Assembly (NCBI RefSeq): GCF_000378505.1
Contig: NZ_KB900001.1
Coordinates: forward strand, 1 to 64,000
Reading direction: 5' to 3'
Length of the DNA: 64,000 nt
Origin: Modicisalibacter luteus DSM 23508
Lineage (GTDB): Bacteria > Pseudomonadota > Gammaproteobacteria > Pseudomonadales > Halomonadaceae
Positions 25,547 to 34,579 of this stretch are shown one piece after another (positions within the stretch are counted from its first letter, which is position 1; each line of letters starts with the position of its first letter). Under the pieces are notes generated by a model. The model had not been told where the DNA came from and did no database searches. It worked only from the letters and a program-made list of their open reading frames with translations. Both the position numbers and the translations under genes were made by a program.

Positions 25547-26848
25547 TCAGTTCATCGCCTGCGGCAGGTAGAGCGCAATCCCCGGGAACAGGTGCAACAG
25601 GACGATAGCCAGGACCATCAGCAGGAAGAAAGGCAAGGTGGCTCGTGTGATGGTGATAATGTCCTTGCCGGTCATGCCTTGAATGACGAACAGGTTGAAA
25701 CCTACTGGCGGCGTGATCTGCGACATCTCGACGACAATCACCAGATAGATGCCAAACCAGATCAGGTCGAAGCCGGCAGCCTCGATCAGCGGCATGATGA
25801 TCGATGTCACCAGCAGGATTAACGAGATCCCGTCAAGGAAACAGCCCAGGACCAGCAAGAACAGGGTCAGGATCACCAACAGCGCCGTCGGCGACAGGCC
25901 CATCTCGGCGATGGCGTTGGCCAGTTGTATGGGAAGTTGCGTGAAGCCCATCGCCGAAGACAGGAACGACGCCCCGGCAATGATGAAAGCGATCATGCAC
26001 GAGGTGCGCAGGGCGGCGAACAACGAGTCGAGGAAAATGGCCTTGTTGAAATGGCCGTTGGCGCGCGCGATCAGCATCGACAGGACGACGCCGGCCGAGG
26101 CCGCTTCGGTGGGCGAGGCGAATCCGCCATAGATGCTGCCGAGAATACCGCCGATCAGTACCAGCAGCGGAATGAGCTGAACACTGCTGGCCAGCTTTTC
26201 GCGCAGCGAGGTCGCTGGTTCGCGCTTGCCGGCGCGGCCCTGGCGCTCGCCGACCAGTAGCGACCAGCCGATCAGGTAGGCCATGAACAGGCCGAGCAAC
26301 AGCAGGCCGGGGCCGATACCGGCGATAAATAAACGCGAGATCGACTGCTCGGTGACCACGCCGTAGACGATCATCATAATCGATGGCGGAATCAGCAGGC
26401 CCAGCGTCGAGGCGCTGGCCAGCGTGCCGATGGCCAGGTTGGGGTCGTAGCCGCGCCGCTCCAGCTCCGGCAGGGTCATCTTGCCAACGGTAGCGCAGGT
26501 CGCCGCCGAGGAGCCGCACACAGCGGCGAACAGCCCGCTGCCGATGATGTTGGAATGCAGCAGCCGTCCCGGCAGGCGATTGAGCCATGGCGACAGGGCA
26601 CGGAACATGTTGTCGGCCAGGCCCGAGCGGAACAGCACTTCGCCCATCCACACGAACATGGGCAAGGCGGTGAGCTCCCAACCGTAGCTGGCGCCCCAGA
26701 AATCAGAGGCCAGGATCGGGCCGGGCTCGAAGCTCGAGAATATCGACAGGGCGATCCAGCCGGTGCCGAGCAGGGCGAAGGCGATCCACACGCCGCCGCC
26801 CAGTAGCAGTGCCAGGACAGCGATCGTGACGAGACTGAGGGTCAGCAC
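25547..26848 (-). CDS. TRAP transporter large permease (DctM)
   Basis: A 12-helix permease. I start it at a GTG at 26848, behind GGAG at 9 nt, giving 433 residues and the usual N-terminus MLTLSLVTIAVLALLLG. An ATG at 26953 would add 35 non-homologous residues and overlap dctQ by 65 bases. Conserved stretches include FAAVCGSSAATCATVGKM, GTLASASTLGLLIPPSIMM and a C-terminal EMSQITPPVGFNLFVIQG. It works with the DctQ and DctP proteins encoded upstream; a sodium-driven carboxylate importer. Confidence 0.88.
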   Translation of the reverse strand: MLTLSLVTIAVLALLLGGGVWIAFALLGTGWIALSIFSSFEPGPILASDFWGASYGWELTALPMFVWMGEVLFRSGLADNMFRALSPWLNRLPGRLLHSNIIGSGLFAAVCGSSAATCATVGKMTLPELERRGYDPNLAIGTLASASTLGLLIPPSIMMIVYGVVTEQSISRLFIAGIGPGLLLLGLFMAYLIGWSLLVGERQGRAGKREPATSLREKLASSVQLIPLLVLIGGILGSIYGGFASPTEAASAGVVLSMLIARANGHFNKAIFLDSLFAALRTSCMIAFIIAGASFLSSAMGFTQLPIQLANAIAEMGLSPTALLVILTLFLLVLGCFLDGISLILLVTSIIMPLIEAAGFDLIWFGIYLVIVVEMSQITPPVGFNLFVIQGMTGKDIITITRATLPFFLLMVLAIVLLHLFPGIALYLPQAMN

Positions 26849-26888
26849 GGGAGCGATCTCCAGGGGTATCGTTAGTGAAGGCCTCGGC

Positions 26889-27452
26889 TCATTCGCCGCC
26901 GGTCTCTTCATCCTGTTCAGGCGCGACGTAGCGGCTCGGCGTCGTGATAGCAATGCGCAGCGTGGCGGCCAGTGCCTCGAGGAGCGCCAGGCATAGCAGG
27001 CCGACGCCGGCTGTCAGTACCGTTTGCGGTATCCACAGCGGAATGGCAAGCAGGCCGGAGGAGACGTCGCCGTAGTCGAGACTTTCGCGGACCAGGCCGA
27101 TCAGCTCCCAGCCCAGCACAAGGCTCAATGCCAGGGCGACGCTCAGGCAGGCACTCTCGACCCACACGCGGACGCTGGACGGCAGGCGCGAAATCACCAG
27201 TGTCACTCGGATATGCGCATGATGGACGAAGGTGTAGGCCAGGCTCAGGAAGGTAGCGCCGACCAGTAGATAGGCGGCGATCTCCGAGACCCCCGAAACC
27301 TCAAGGCCCAGCCGATTGGTGCCGAACAGTACCAATAGGCCATCCAGGCAGCGGAACAATACCTGCAGCGTGACCAGGGCGCAGATGACCAGCATGCAGG
27401 CGGCAGCGCCCCAGGCGCCAAGGTCATAAAGTTTGCGAAGTCGAAAGGTCAT
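26889..27452 (-). CDS. TRAP transporter small permease (DctQ)
   Basis: A 187-residue four-helix protein with the DctQ pattern: VTLQVLFRCLDG in the first helix region, SGVSEIAAYLLVGATFLSLAY in the second and HHAHIRVTLVI after it. It lies 40 bp upstream of dctM and downstream of dctP. The three genes form one TRAP system. Confidence 0.87.
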   Translation of the reverse strand: MTFRLRKLYDLGAWGAAACMLVICALVTLQVLFRCLDGLLVLFGTNRLGLEVSGVSEIAAYLLVGATFLSLAYTFVHHAHIRVTLVISRLPSSVRVWVESACLSVALALSLVLGWELIGLVRESLDYGDVSSGLLAIPLWIPQTVLTAGVGLLCLALLEALAATLRIAITTPSRYVAPEQDEETGGE

Positions 27453-27530
27453 GGCGATACGTCTACGCAGCGGGTAGGGCGGAGGCGCGAAGCGAGGTCA
27501 TTAAATGGAAGCGTCGCGCCTACGACGGAT

Positions 27531-27551
27531 CGGGCCGACAGTGTCGGCCCG
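27531..27551. terminator. Perfect 10-bp palindrome between dctQ and dctP
   Basis: CGGGCCGACA and TGTCGGCCCG are separated by one base, 8 bp after the dctP stop on the minus strand. A strong stem here can protect the dctP message and reduce read-through into dctQM, giving more binding protein than permease. This role is inferred. Confidence 0.6.
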
Positions 27552-27558
27552 GCTGACG

Positions 27559-28554
27559 TTACTGGGCTGCCTGACGATTGCGGTAGTCAGAAACCAGTTG
27601 CTCGGCCTGTTCGCCGGCACGCTCACGCCAGCTCTCGAACAGCTTGTCACCGGCGGCCTGAAGCTGGGATTGCAGCTCCCCCTGAGGCTCGGTGATGGTC
27701 ATGTCGTGCTCCTTGAGCGCTTTGGCGCTTGCGGCACGGTCGTCACGGCTCATCTGCCAGCCACGGCTTTCGGCCTGAGCTGCAGCGTCGAGTACCGCCT
27801 GCTGGCTGGCCTCGTCGAGACGATCAAAGGCACGCTTGTTGATGAACACGATGTTCTTGGGGAACCACAAATTGGCATCGCTGAAGTGGGAGACGTAATC
27901 CCAGGCCGACATGGCCTTGCCGGTCGAGACCGACGTGATCATGGCGTCGACGCGTCCGGTGCTGAACGCGGTGGGAATGTCGGATTCCTCGGTCTCGGTG
28001 GGGGTGCCGCCAAGATTCTCGACAAAGCGCTGGGTATTGATGTTGGGAGCACGTACGCGCAGGCCCTGGAACTGTGAAGCGTCGGTCAGCTCGAAGTCGG
28101 TGTAGATTCCCTGCGAGGGCCACGGCACGGAGTACAGCGGCATCAGCCCTTCCTTGGCGAACATCTGGGTAATGATCGGCTTGGAAGCCTGCCACAGGCT
28201 ATAGGCGTCCTCGTAGCTGTTGGCCAGACCCGGCAACGTGTCTACCTCATAGATCGGTGACTCGTTGGACAGGGTGGACAGAAATACCTCACCGGCCTGC
28301 ACCGTGCCGCGGCGCACCGAGGGCTTGATCTCGGCATGGCCGATCAGCGAACCGCCACTATGCACGGTGATATCGAGCTCGCCGTCGGTAGCCTGGCGAA
28401 CGTCCTCGGCAAACTGCTTGGTGTTCTGGGTGTGAAAGCTGGCGTCGCCATAGGGGGTGGCCAGGTTCCACTGCTCGGCGGCAAGCGTCGGCAGGGAGGC
28501 GGACATGGCGCCGGCGGCGGCCATCGCAGCCAGGGAGAAAAGACGAGTAGTCAT
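27559..28554 (-). CDS. TRAP transporter substrate-binding protein (DctP)
   Basis: A 331-residue periplasmic receptor. The ATG at 28554 behind CGAGGT gives a Sec signal peptide (FSLAAMAAAGAMSASLPTLA). The mature protein starts EQWNLATPYGDASFHTQN and has QGLRVRAPNINTQRF, the Arg-bearing ligand-binding motif, and GRVDAMITSVSTG. First gene of the dctPQM operon; a LysR gene is next upstream on the same strand. With pxpABC nearby, 5-oxoproline or a similar lactam acid is a candidate ligand; not shown by sequence. Confidence 0.88.
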   Translation of the reverse strand: MTTRLFSLAAMAAAGAMSASLPTLAAEQWNLATPYGDASFHTQNTKQFAEDVRQATDGELDITVHSGGSLIGHAEIKPSVRRGTVQAGEVFLSTLSNESPIYEVDTLPGLANSYEDAYSLWQASKPIITQMFAKEGLMPLYSVPWPSQGIYTDFELTDASQFQGLRVRAPNINTQRFVENLGGTPTETEESDIPTAFSTGRVDAMITSVSTGKAMSAWDYVSHFSDANLWFPKNIVFINKRAFDRLDEASQQAVLDAAAQAESRGWQMSRDDRAASAKALKEHDMTITEPQGELQSQLQAAGDKLFESWRERAGEQAEQLVSDYRNRQAAQ

Positions 28555-28629
28555 TGAGTTACCTCGTGTTGTTATTGAATGGCCTAGTTCCATTCATTCT
28601 TCAAGCCGCAGTGTCGCAAGGTCAAATCG

Positions 28630-29577
28630 TTAATTCTTATTTCCAGTATCGGCCCAGGCTTTCACCTTGGGTAGTGCAGTATCGTCGGCATGTTCATGGA
28701 TATAACGGGTCGCGCATTCCTGGGCGAGTTGCGACACGCTGCGGCTGAAGCTGGGGTAGCTGGCCGTGCGCCAGATGGCGTCGTAATACATGGCCGGCAG
28801 TGGCGTGGGCAGGTCCAGTTGCACCAGTTCGCCGTTCTTTACGCTATCGGCGACGGTAGAGACCGGCAGGGCGCCGATACCCAGGCCTTCGATACTCATG
28901 CGTGCGATGGTCATCAACGTGCTGGCGCAATGGATCTTGGGGTCGTCGAAGCCTTGCTCGGCGAGATAGGCGACCAGTTCGCCATAGGGCCTGGCCTGGC
29001 GGGAGAACGAGATGAACGGCAGGGCGCGCGGGCCGTTACAACGTAGGGTGTCGATGTGCTGCGGGGCGACGAACATGCCCATTTCGTAGGTCGCCAGGGG
29101 CACTTGTTCCACGCAAAGCCCCGGCGCGACCCCATCCATCGCGAACAGCATGTCAAAGTCGTTGTCGGCCAGGCACTGGTGGAGCAGCGGTGAGATGTCC
29201 ACGGTCAGCTCGATGGTCAACTGCGGATAACGCTCGGCCAGGCGCCGCATGAAATCGGGAAACCAACTATGGGCGATGGTCTCGATGATGCCCAGGCGCA
29301 GCGTGCCGGAAAACTCCTCTTCGTTCTGGAACAGCCGCAGCGCCTCCTCGCGGCCCGCCAGCAGGCGCTCGGCATGTTCGAAGAACTCACGCCCCCGCAG
29401 GGTGGGCTGTACCGGGCGCGCGGTACGTTCAAGCAGCGATTCGCCGACCGCCGCCTCCAGCCGGTTGATACGATCGGAAATCGACGGCTGGGTCAGGTGC
29501 AGGCGGGCGGCGACCTTGCGGAACGACCCCAGGCGGACGACCCAGACGAAGGCTTCGAGTTCCTTGAAATCGAACAT
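28630..29577 (-). CDS. LysR-type transcriptional regulator
   Basis: A 315-residue LTTR. The winged HTH is at residues 1-62 (FVWVVRLGSFRKVAARLHLTQPSISDRINRLE) and the effector-binding domain begins at about 90. It lies between the dctP gene and the VOC gene, all on the minus strand, facing the divergent pxpABC operon. It is the obvious candidate regulator of both. Confidence 0.9.
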   Translation of the reverse strand: MFDFKELEAFVWVVRLGSFRKVAARLHLTQPSISDRINRLEAAVGESLLERTARPVQPTLRGREFFEHAERLLAGREEALRLFQNEEEFSGTLRLGIIETIAHSWFPDFMRRLAERYPQLTIELTVDISPLLHQCLADNDFDMLFAMDGVAPGLCVEQVPLATYEMGMFVAPQHIDTLRCNGPRALPFISFSRQARPYGELVAYLAEQGFDDPKIHCASTLMTIARMSIEGLGIGALPVSTVADSVKNGELVQLDLPTPLPAMYYDAIWRTASYPSFSRSVSQLAQECATRYIHEHADDTALPKVKAWADTGNKN

Positions 29578-29620
29578 GCAGCGCCTCGCTAAGCGGCGTT
29601 GTCAGCCTTGGTGATCAAGA

Positions 29621-30058
29621 TCATGCTTTCTTGAACAGCTGAGTCTCGCGATCCTTGAAAGCCTTGAATTCCAGCGCATTGCCGGAGGGATCATAGAAGA
29701 ACATGGTGGCCTGCTCGCCGGGCTCGCCCTTGAAGCGCACATAAGGCTCGATCTCGAACTCGACGCCATGGGAGCGCAACTTGTCAGCCAGGGCTTCCCA
29801 GGCATCCATTTCCAGCACGATGCCGAAATGGGGAACGGGCACGCCGTGGCCGTCGACCGGGTTCTTGTGGCTGGAGACCGGGTTGTCCTTGAGCGCCGGG
29901 TTGAGGTGGCAGACAAACTGATGGCCGTAGAGGTTGAAATCGACCCAGCTCTCCGAGGAGCGGCCTTCTGGACAGCCCATGAAGTCGCCATAGAAACGGC
30001 GCGCCTCGTCGATATCACGGACCTGAATAGCCAGGTGGAAGGGATCGCTGACAGCCAT
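29621..30058 (-). CDS. VOC-family (glyoxalase/dioxygenase fold) protein
   Basis: A 145-residue protein from the ATG at 30058 behind AAAGGAGG. It has two beta-alpha-beta-beta-beta modules: [25 protein letters not shown] with His8, [14 protein letters not shown] with the second His, and the C-terminal [14 protein letters not shown] with the metal-binding Glu. A divalent-metal lyase, dioxygenase or epimerase is possible. First gene of the minus-strand unit leading into the LysR gene, divergent to pxpA. Confidence 0.82.
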   Translation of the reverse strand: MAVSDPFHLAIQVRDIDEARRFYGDFMGCPEGRSSESWVDFNLYGHQFVCHLNPALKDNPVSSHKNPVDGHGVPVPHFGIVLEMDAWEALADKLRSHGVEFEIEPYVRFKGEPGEQATMFFYDPSGNALEFKAFKDRETQLFKKA

Positions 30059-30079
30059 GGTAAGGCCTCCTTTTGTAAA

Positions 30080-30090
30080 ATTTGTCAAAT
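30080..30090. promoter_or_regulatory. ATTTGTCAAAT palindrome, possible LysR site
   Basis: A perfect ATTTG-T-CAAAT palindrome with flanking AT-rich bases in the 216-bp divergent region between the VOC gene and pxpA. An 8-bp palindrome TTTGCAAA lies near the pxpA side at about 30239. Both fit the T-N11-A style of LTTR sites only loosely. Confidence 0.35.
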
Positions 30091-30274
30091 GATAGCCTTC
30101 GGATTCTTCCCCTACGCTCGCGGCAGCGTCAACTGGTTTCGTAAAAGCCACTGCATGAAAAGTTGCATCTATACCGAGCATCACGAAAAACGATTGGACC
30201 GTTATCGGGGCGATTCCTAAAGTGGGTAATCTGCCAAGTTTTGCAAACCAATGACAATAACGAGAGGAAATCGC

Positions 30275-31027
30275 ATGCCTGTCCCGCTACTCAATTGCGA
30301 CATGGGCGAGAGTTTCGGCAACTGGGCGATGGGGCTCGACGATGAGGTCATGCCCTATGTCGATTGTGCCAATATCGCCTGTGGCTTCCATGCTTCCGAT
30401 CCGGTCATCATGCGCCGCACCGTGGCGCTGGCTGTCTTCCATGGCGTGCGCATCGGCGCCCATCCCGCTTACCCCGACCTGCAGGGCTTCGGCCGCCGGT
30501 CGATGGCTTGTTCGCCTGCCGAGGTCGAGGCCATGCTGCTCTATCAGATCGGGGCGCTGGACGGTATTTGCCGTGCCGAAGGCGGTCGGGTCGCGTACGT
30601 GAAGCCTCACGGTGCGCTATACAACGACATGACGCGCGATTTCGAATTGCTGCGCGGCGTGATGCGTGCCGTGTGCGCCTATGACCCGCAACTTCCGCTG
30701 CTGGTCATGGCCACGACGGATCCCGAGCCGATGAAGGCATTGGCGGCCGAGATGGGCGTCACGCTGTGGTTCGAATCCTTTGCCGACCGGGCCTACGACG
30801 CGCGCGGCCAACTGGTCTCACGGCGGGAGCCGGGTGCGGTGCACCACGACCAGGCGGTGATCGTCGAGCAGGCAGTCAAGTTGGCCAAGGGTGAGCCGCT
30901 GACGGCTAATGATGGCTCCTCGCTGACTCTGGTTTCCGACACCCTCTGCGTACATGGTGATAACGCCGAGTCGGTAGCGGCAGTGCGTGCCATTCGCGAA
31001 GCGTTCCAGACGCTGGAGCAGGCATGA
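30275..31027 (+). CDS. pxpA: 5-oxoprolinase subunit A (LamB/YcsF family)
   Basis: A 250-residue protein with the N-terminal family signature [12 protein letters not shown] and the patterns [12 protein letters not shown] and [13 protein letters not shown]. With PxpB and PxpC it forms the ATP-dependent 5-oxoprolinase that opens 5-oxoproline to glutamate. GAGAGGA precedes the ATG at 30275; an upstream ATG adds only eight residues. The stop overlaps pxpB (ATGA). Likely controlled by the LysR protein encoded on the other side. Confidence 0.92.
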   Translation: MPVPLLNCDMGESFGNWAMGLDDEVMPYVDCANIACGFHASDPVIMRRTVALAVFHGVRIGAHPAYPDLQGFGRRSMACSPAEVEAMLLYQIGALDGICRAEGGRVAYVKPHGALYNDMTRDFELLRGVMRAVCAYDPQLPLLVMATTDPEPMKALAAEMGVTLWFESFADRAYDARGQLVSRREPGAVHHDQAVIVEQAVKLAKGEPLTANDGSSLTLVSDTLCVHGDNAESVAAVRAIREAFQTLEQA

Positions 31028-31728
31028 CGCCGCGACTCGAAACGGTAGGCATGGACAGCTTCATCGTACGCCTGTTCGATACCATCGATGAAAGCCACAT
31101 GGTGTGGCTGACGGCGGCCGACGCCGCTCTGCGTGATGCGTTCGGTGACGCCCTGATCGATCTGGTGCCGTCCTACACCACCTTGCTGGTTCATTATGAC
31201 GTGATGCGGCTGACCCACATCGAGGCCTGGGAGATGGCCCGCCAGGCACTGAGCGGGCTGGAGCCGGCACAGGAGGCACAAGGCAGCCGCCATGTGATCC
31301 CGGTGTGGTACGACGAGAGTGTCGGCCCCGAGCTGCCGCGCATTGCCCAGCGTCTGGGCATCGGCATCGAAGATCTCATTGCGCGCCACTGTGGCCGGGA
31401 CTACTGCGTCTTCGCGCTGGGCTTCGCGCCGGGCTATGGCTTCATGGGGCTGGTCGAGGAAGCGCTGGCCACACCGCGCCTGAAGACCCCCCGCCAGAAG
31501 GTTGCAGCCGGCAGTGTAGGCATTGCCGACCGCCAAACCGCCATCTATCCAATGCGTTCGCCGGGCGGCTGGAACATCCTTGGTCGTACCCCTCTCTCGT
31601 TGTTCGATAGAAACCGTGAAGGCTATAGCCTGTTCCGTCCTGGCGATCGTGTGCGCTTTGAGGCGATCGGCCGCGAGGCTTTCATCGACCAGGGGGGCGA
31701 CCCCACACCGCTGGAGGAGCGCGGATGA
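31024..31728 (+). CDS. pxpB: 5-oxoprolinase subunit B (KipI family)
   Basis: A 234-residue protein of the KipI/allophanate-hydrolase-subunit-1 family. YTTLLVHYD near residue 57, [21 protein letters not shown] and [17 protein letters not shown] are family motifs. ATGA overlaps join it to pxpA before and pxpC after, so the three are translated together. Confidence 0.92.
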   Translation: MTPRLETVGMDSFIVRLFDTIDESHMVWLTAADAALRDAFGDALIDLVPSYTTLLVHYDVMRLTHIEAWEMARQALSGLEPAQEAQGSRHVIPVWYDESVGPELPRIAQRLGIGIEDLIARHCGRDYCVFALGFAPGYGFMGLVEEALATPRLKTPRQKVAAGSVGIADRQTAIYPMRSPGGWNILGRTPLSLFDRNREGYSLFRPGDRVRFEAIGREAFIDQGGDPTPLEERG

Positions 31729-32642
31729 GCGGATTGATCGTCGAGCGCTCCGGGCCTCAGGCATTGATCGAGGACATGGGGCGCTTCAGGGTGCGTCATC
31801 TGGGCGTGACCCAAGGCGGCGCGCTGGACTGGGTGTCGCTGGGCTGGGCCAACTGGCAACTCGGCAACTCGCCCACAGCGGCGGGGGTGGAAATCGCCGT
31901 GGGTGGGCTTGTACTGCGTGTCGAGTCGCAGGCCACGCTGGCACTGGCCGGGGCCGACCTGGGGGCGACACTCGATGGCAAGTCACTGCCCGCGAGTGGC
32001 AGCTTCGTGGTGGCGCCCGGTCAACGGCTGGCTTTCACCCAGCCTGCCAAGGGATTACGCGCTTATCTGGCCCTGCCGGGAGGCGTTCAGGCCGAGCCGG
32101 TTCTGGGGAGTCTATCCAGTGTGGTGCGCGAGGGCCTTGGCGGCTTGGATGGGTGCGGCAAGGCATTGGCGGCGGGCGACCGGATCGTCTGGTCGGGTGA
32201 AGTCTCCAAGCCCAGGCAACTGCCCGATGACTTGACGTTGCCCCCCGAGGCACCGAGCGAGCTGGGGCTGGTGGTTGGCGCACAAATCGCCCACTTCACC
32301 GGGGCGAGCCTGTACGCGGCTTTCAATAGCGAATGGCAGGTGGACACCCGCGCCGATCGCATGGGGATCCGGCTGCGTGGCCCCGAGCTGCGCTGTCAGC
32401 TTGGCAGCATGGTGTCGGAGGGTATTCCGCTGGGGGCCGTCCAGGTGCCCTCCGATGGCCAGCCAATCATATTGCTCAATGATCGACAGACCGTCGGTGG
32501 CTACCCGCGTCTTGGCGCCCTGACCCCGCTAGCCTGCGCTCGGCTCGCCCAATGCGCACCGGGCGAATCGCTGCGCCTGGTGCCGGTGACACCCAGTCAG
32601 GCCAGGCAAGCCTACTTGGCTCAGTGGCAGCGTTGGCAGTAA
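31725..32642 (+). CDS. pxpC: 5-oxoprolinase subunit C (KipA family)
   Basis: A 305-residue biotin-dependent-carboxylase-like/KipA protein. [21 protein letters not shown] at the N-terminus, ANWQLGNSP, and [14 protein letters not shown] followed by [21 protein letters not shown] are its signatures. Last gene of pxpABC. Together the three should hydrolyse 5-oxoproline using ATP. Confidence 0.92.
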   Translation: MSGLIVERSGPQALIEDMGRFRVRHLGVTQGGALDWVSLGWANWQLGNSPTAAGVEIAVGGLVLRVESQATLALAGADLGATLDGKSLPASGSFVVAPGQRLAFTQPAKGLRAYLALPGGVQAEPVLGSLSSVVREGLGGLDGCGKALAAGDRIVWSGEVSKPRQLPDDLTLPPEAPSELGLVVGAQIAHFTGASLYAAFNSEWQVDTRADRMGIRLRGPELRCQLGSMVSEGIPLGAVQVPSDGQPIILLNDRQTVGGYPRLGALTPLACARLAQCAPGESLRLVPVTPSQARQAYLAQWQRWQ

Positions 32643-32748
32643 GGCGGCATGCAGTACGTGGCATGACATTGAAGATACTAACGAGTCGTTGACGCAGCGG
32701 CGGTTTTCCACAAAGGTGGGCGCCTGCCATCACGACTCGGAAAACCTT

Positions 32749-34404
32749 ATGGAATTGCTGCGCGTCGTCTTTCGCGACTACCGCTGGCCCTTCATCGGTG
32801 TCATGGCGTTGAGCATGGCCAGTGCCGGGCTGGGGATAGGCGTTATCGCCTTCATCAACCAGCGCCTGATCGTTGCTGAAGGCAACGCCTTGAACGAGCT
32901 GCCGCAGTTCATTGCGTTGCTGATCCTGCTGCTGGCTGTATCGCTTGCCTCGCAACTGGCCCTGACGACGCTGGGGCACCGGTTCGTCTACCGTCTGCGC
33001 GGCCGGTTGATCAAGCGTATCCTGGATACCGACATCGAGCGTATCGAGCAGCTAGGAAGCGCTCACTTGCTGGCCAGCCTGTCGAGCGACATTCGCAATG
33101 TCACCATCGCCTTTGTGCGCCTGCCTGAGCTGGTACAGGGCATCATCCTGACCCTGGCCTCGGTGGCCTATCTCTTCTCACTCTCACCATCGATGCTCGT
33201 CGTTACGGCGGTATGGATCACGGTCACCATGGCAGTGGGCTGGTGGCTCGTGTCGCGAGTCTATCGTCACTTTCATCTGGTACGCGATGCCGAAGACCGG
33301 CTCTACCGGGACTACGAATCGGTAATCGATGGACGCAAGGAGCTGGCACTCAACCGCCATCGCGCCCGGAAACTGTACGAGGGTAGCTACGAGGCGAATG
33401 CGCGAGACTATCGTCACCACATCATTCGCGCCGATACCTATCACCTGAGCGCCAACAACTGGTCAAATATCATGATGCTTGGCGCCATTGGCGTGGTCTT
33501 TTTCATGGCTAACGGCCTGGGCTGGGCCGACACCACCGTAGCGGCAACTTACTCACTGGCGATCCTTTTCCTGCGTACACCATTGATTCAGGCGGTCGGC
33601 GCGCTGCCAACGCTACTCAGTGCCCAGGTGGCCTTCGACAAGCTCGCTGCGCTGGATCTGGCGGAGTACCGATCGGGGTTCGGCGCAGCGGAGCCGGGAA
33701 CAGACTGGCAGACTTTGGAGTTGCGCAATGTCACCTATTGCTACCCAGACCAGGAGACGCGAGCCGGTTTTGCCGTGGGCCCGGTCAACCTCACCATTAC
33801 ACGAGGTGAGCAGATTTTCCTGATCGGCGGTAACGGCAGCGGCAAATCGACGTTGGCCAGATTGCTGACCGGTCTCTACCGTCCGGCGAGCGGCGAGATC
33901 CTCGTCGATGGACAGCCGATCGAGGCGGGGAGCTGGGAGCGCTATCGCCAACGCTTTTCCAGTGTCTTCACCGACTTCCATCTTTTCGATCAACTGATGG
34001 GGCCGATTGGCGGCAAGGCCGATCCGGAGCTGATCGATGCCTGGTTGGATCGTTTGGCAATGCGTCACAAGCTGGATTTCATCGATCAGCAGGTCGCCTC
34101 CACGCAGCTCTCGCAAGGCCAGCGCAAGCGCCTCGCATTGTTGGTGGCTATCTGTGAGCAGCGCGATTTCCTGCTGCTCGACGAGTGGGCGGCCGATCAG
34201 GACCCAGTGTTCCGACGCGTTTTCTATCATGAGCTGCTACCCAAGCTGCGCGAAGTCGGCACCACCGTTTTCGCCATCAGTCATGACGATAGTTATTTCG
34301 AACAGGCCGATCGGTTACTCGAAATGCGCGATGGGCAATTGAACGAGCTGGCCGGAGAGCAGCGCGAGCTGGCGAGTCGGGATGCCGTGACCCGTATCGG
34401 ATAG
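32749..34404 (+). CDS. yojI: Cyclic-peptide/siderophore ABC exporter, YojI/PvdE-like (fused permease-ATPase)
   Basis: A 551-residue half-transporter with six helices (about residues 10-300) and an ATPase domain with Walker [11 protein letters not shown], signature [11 protein letters not shown], Walker [14 protein letters not shown] and switch His in ISHDD. The N-terminus [20 protein letters not shown] matches E. coli YojI closely from memory, which sets the start at 32749; an upstream start adds 20 unrelated residues. The family (YojI, SyrD, PvdE) exports microcin, lipopeptides or siderophore precursors. A TonB siderophore receptor is the next gene on the same strand, 175 bp on, after a Fur-like box. 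No peptide synthetase is in view. Confidence 0.85.
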   Translation: MELLRVVFRDYRWPFIGVMALSMASAGLGIGVIAFINQRLIVAEGNALNELPQFIALLILLLAVSLASQLALTTLGHRFVYRLRGRLIKRILDTDIERIEQLGSAHLLASLSSDIRNVTIAFVRLPELVQGIILTLASVAYLFSLSPSMLVVTAVWITVTMAVGWWLVSRVYRHFHLVRDAEDRLYRDYESVIDGRKELALNRHRARKLYEGSYEANARDYRHHIIRADTYHLSANNWSNIMMLGAIGVVFFMANGLGWADTTVAATYSLAILFLRTPLIQAVGALPTLLSAQVAFDKLAALDLAEYRSGFGAAEPGTDWQTLELRNVTYCYPDQETRAGFAVGPVNLTITRGEQIFLIGGNGSGKSTLARLLTGLYRPASGEILVDGQPIEAGSWERYRQRFSSVFTDFHLFDQLMGPIGGKADPELIDAWLDRLAMRHKLDFIDQQVASTQLSQGQRKRLALLVAICEQRDFLLLDEWAADQDPVFRRVFYHELLPKLREVGTTVFAISHDDSYFEQADRLLEMRDGQLNELAGEQRELASRDAVTRIG

Positions 34405-34456
34405 AGAGTGGTCTGACCAGTATGGTGCGCCTCGGTAATTAAGTTCCGTTGTGGAT

Positions 34457-34475
34457 GCAAATAAAAATCCTTATC
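34457..34475. promoter_or_regulatory. Fur box upstream of the first TonB receptor
   Basis: GCAAATAAAAATCCTTATC matches 14 of 19 bases of GATAATGATAATCATTATC by eye. It lies 105 bp before the receptor start. Confidence 0.55.
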
Positions 34476-34579
34476 CTATGCGTTAGATTTTACCCGTCGT
34501 GGCGACCTCCCCAAATCCCACCTTGAGGTCGATACGGCGCTAATGCTGCATCCCGCCAGAACTACGTCCGAGGCCTCAC

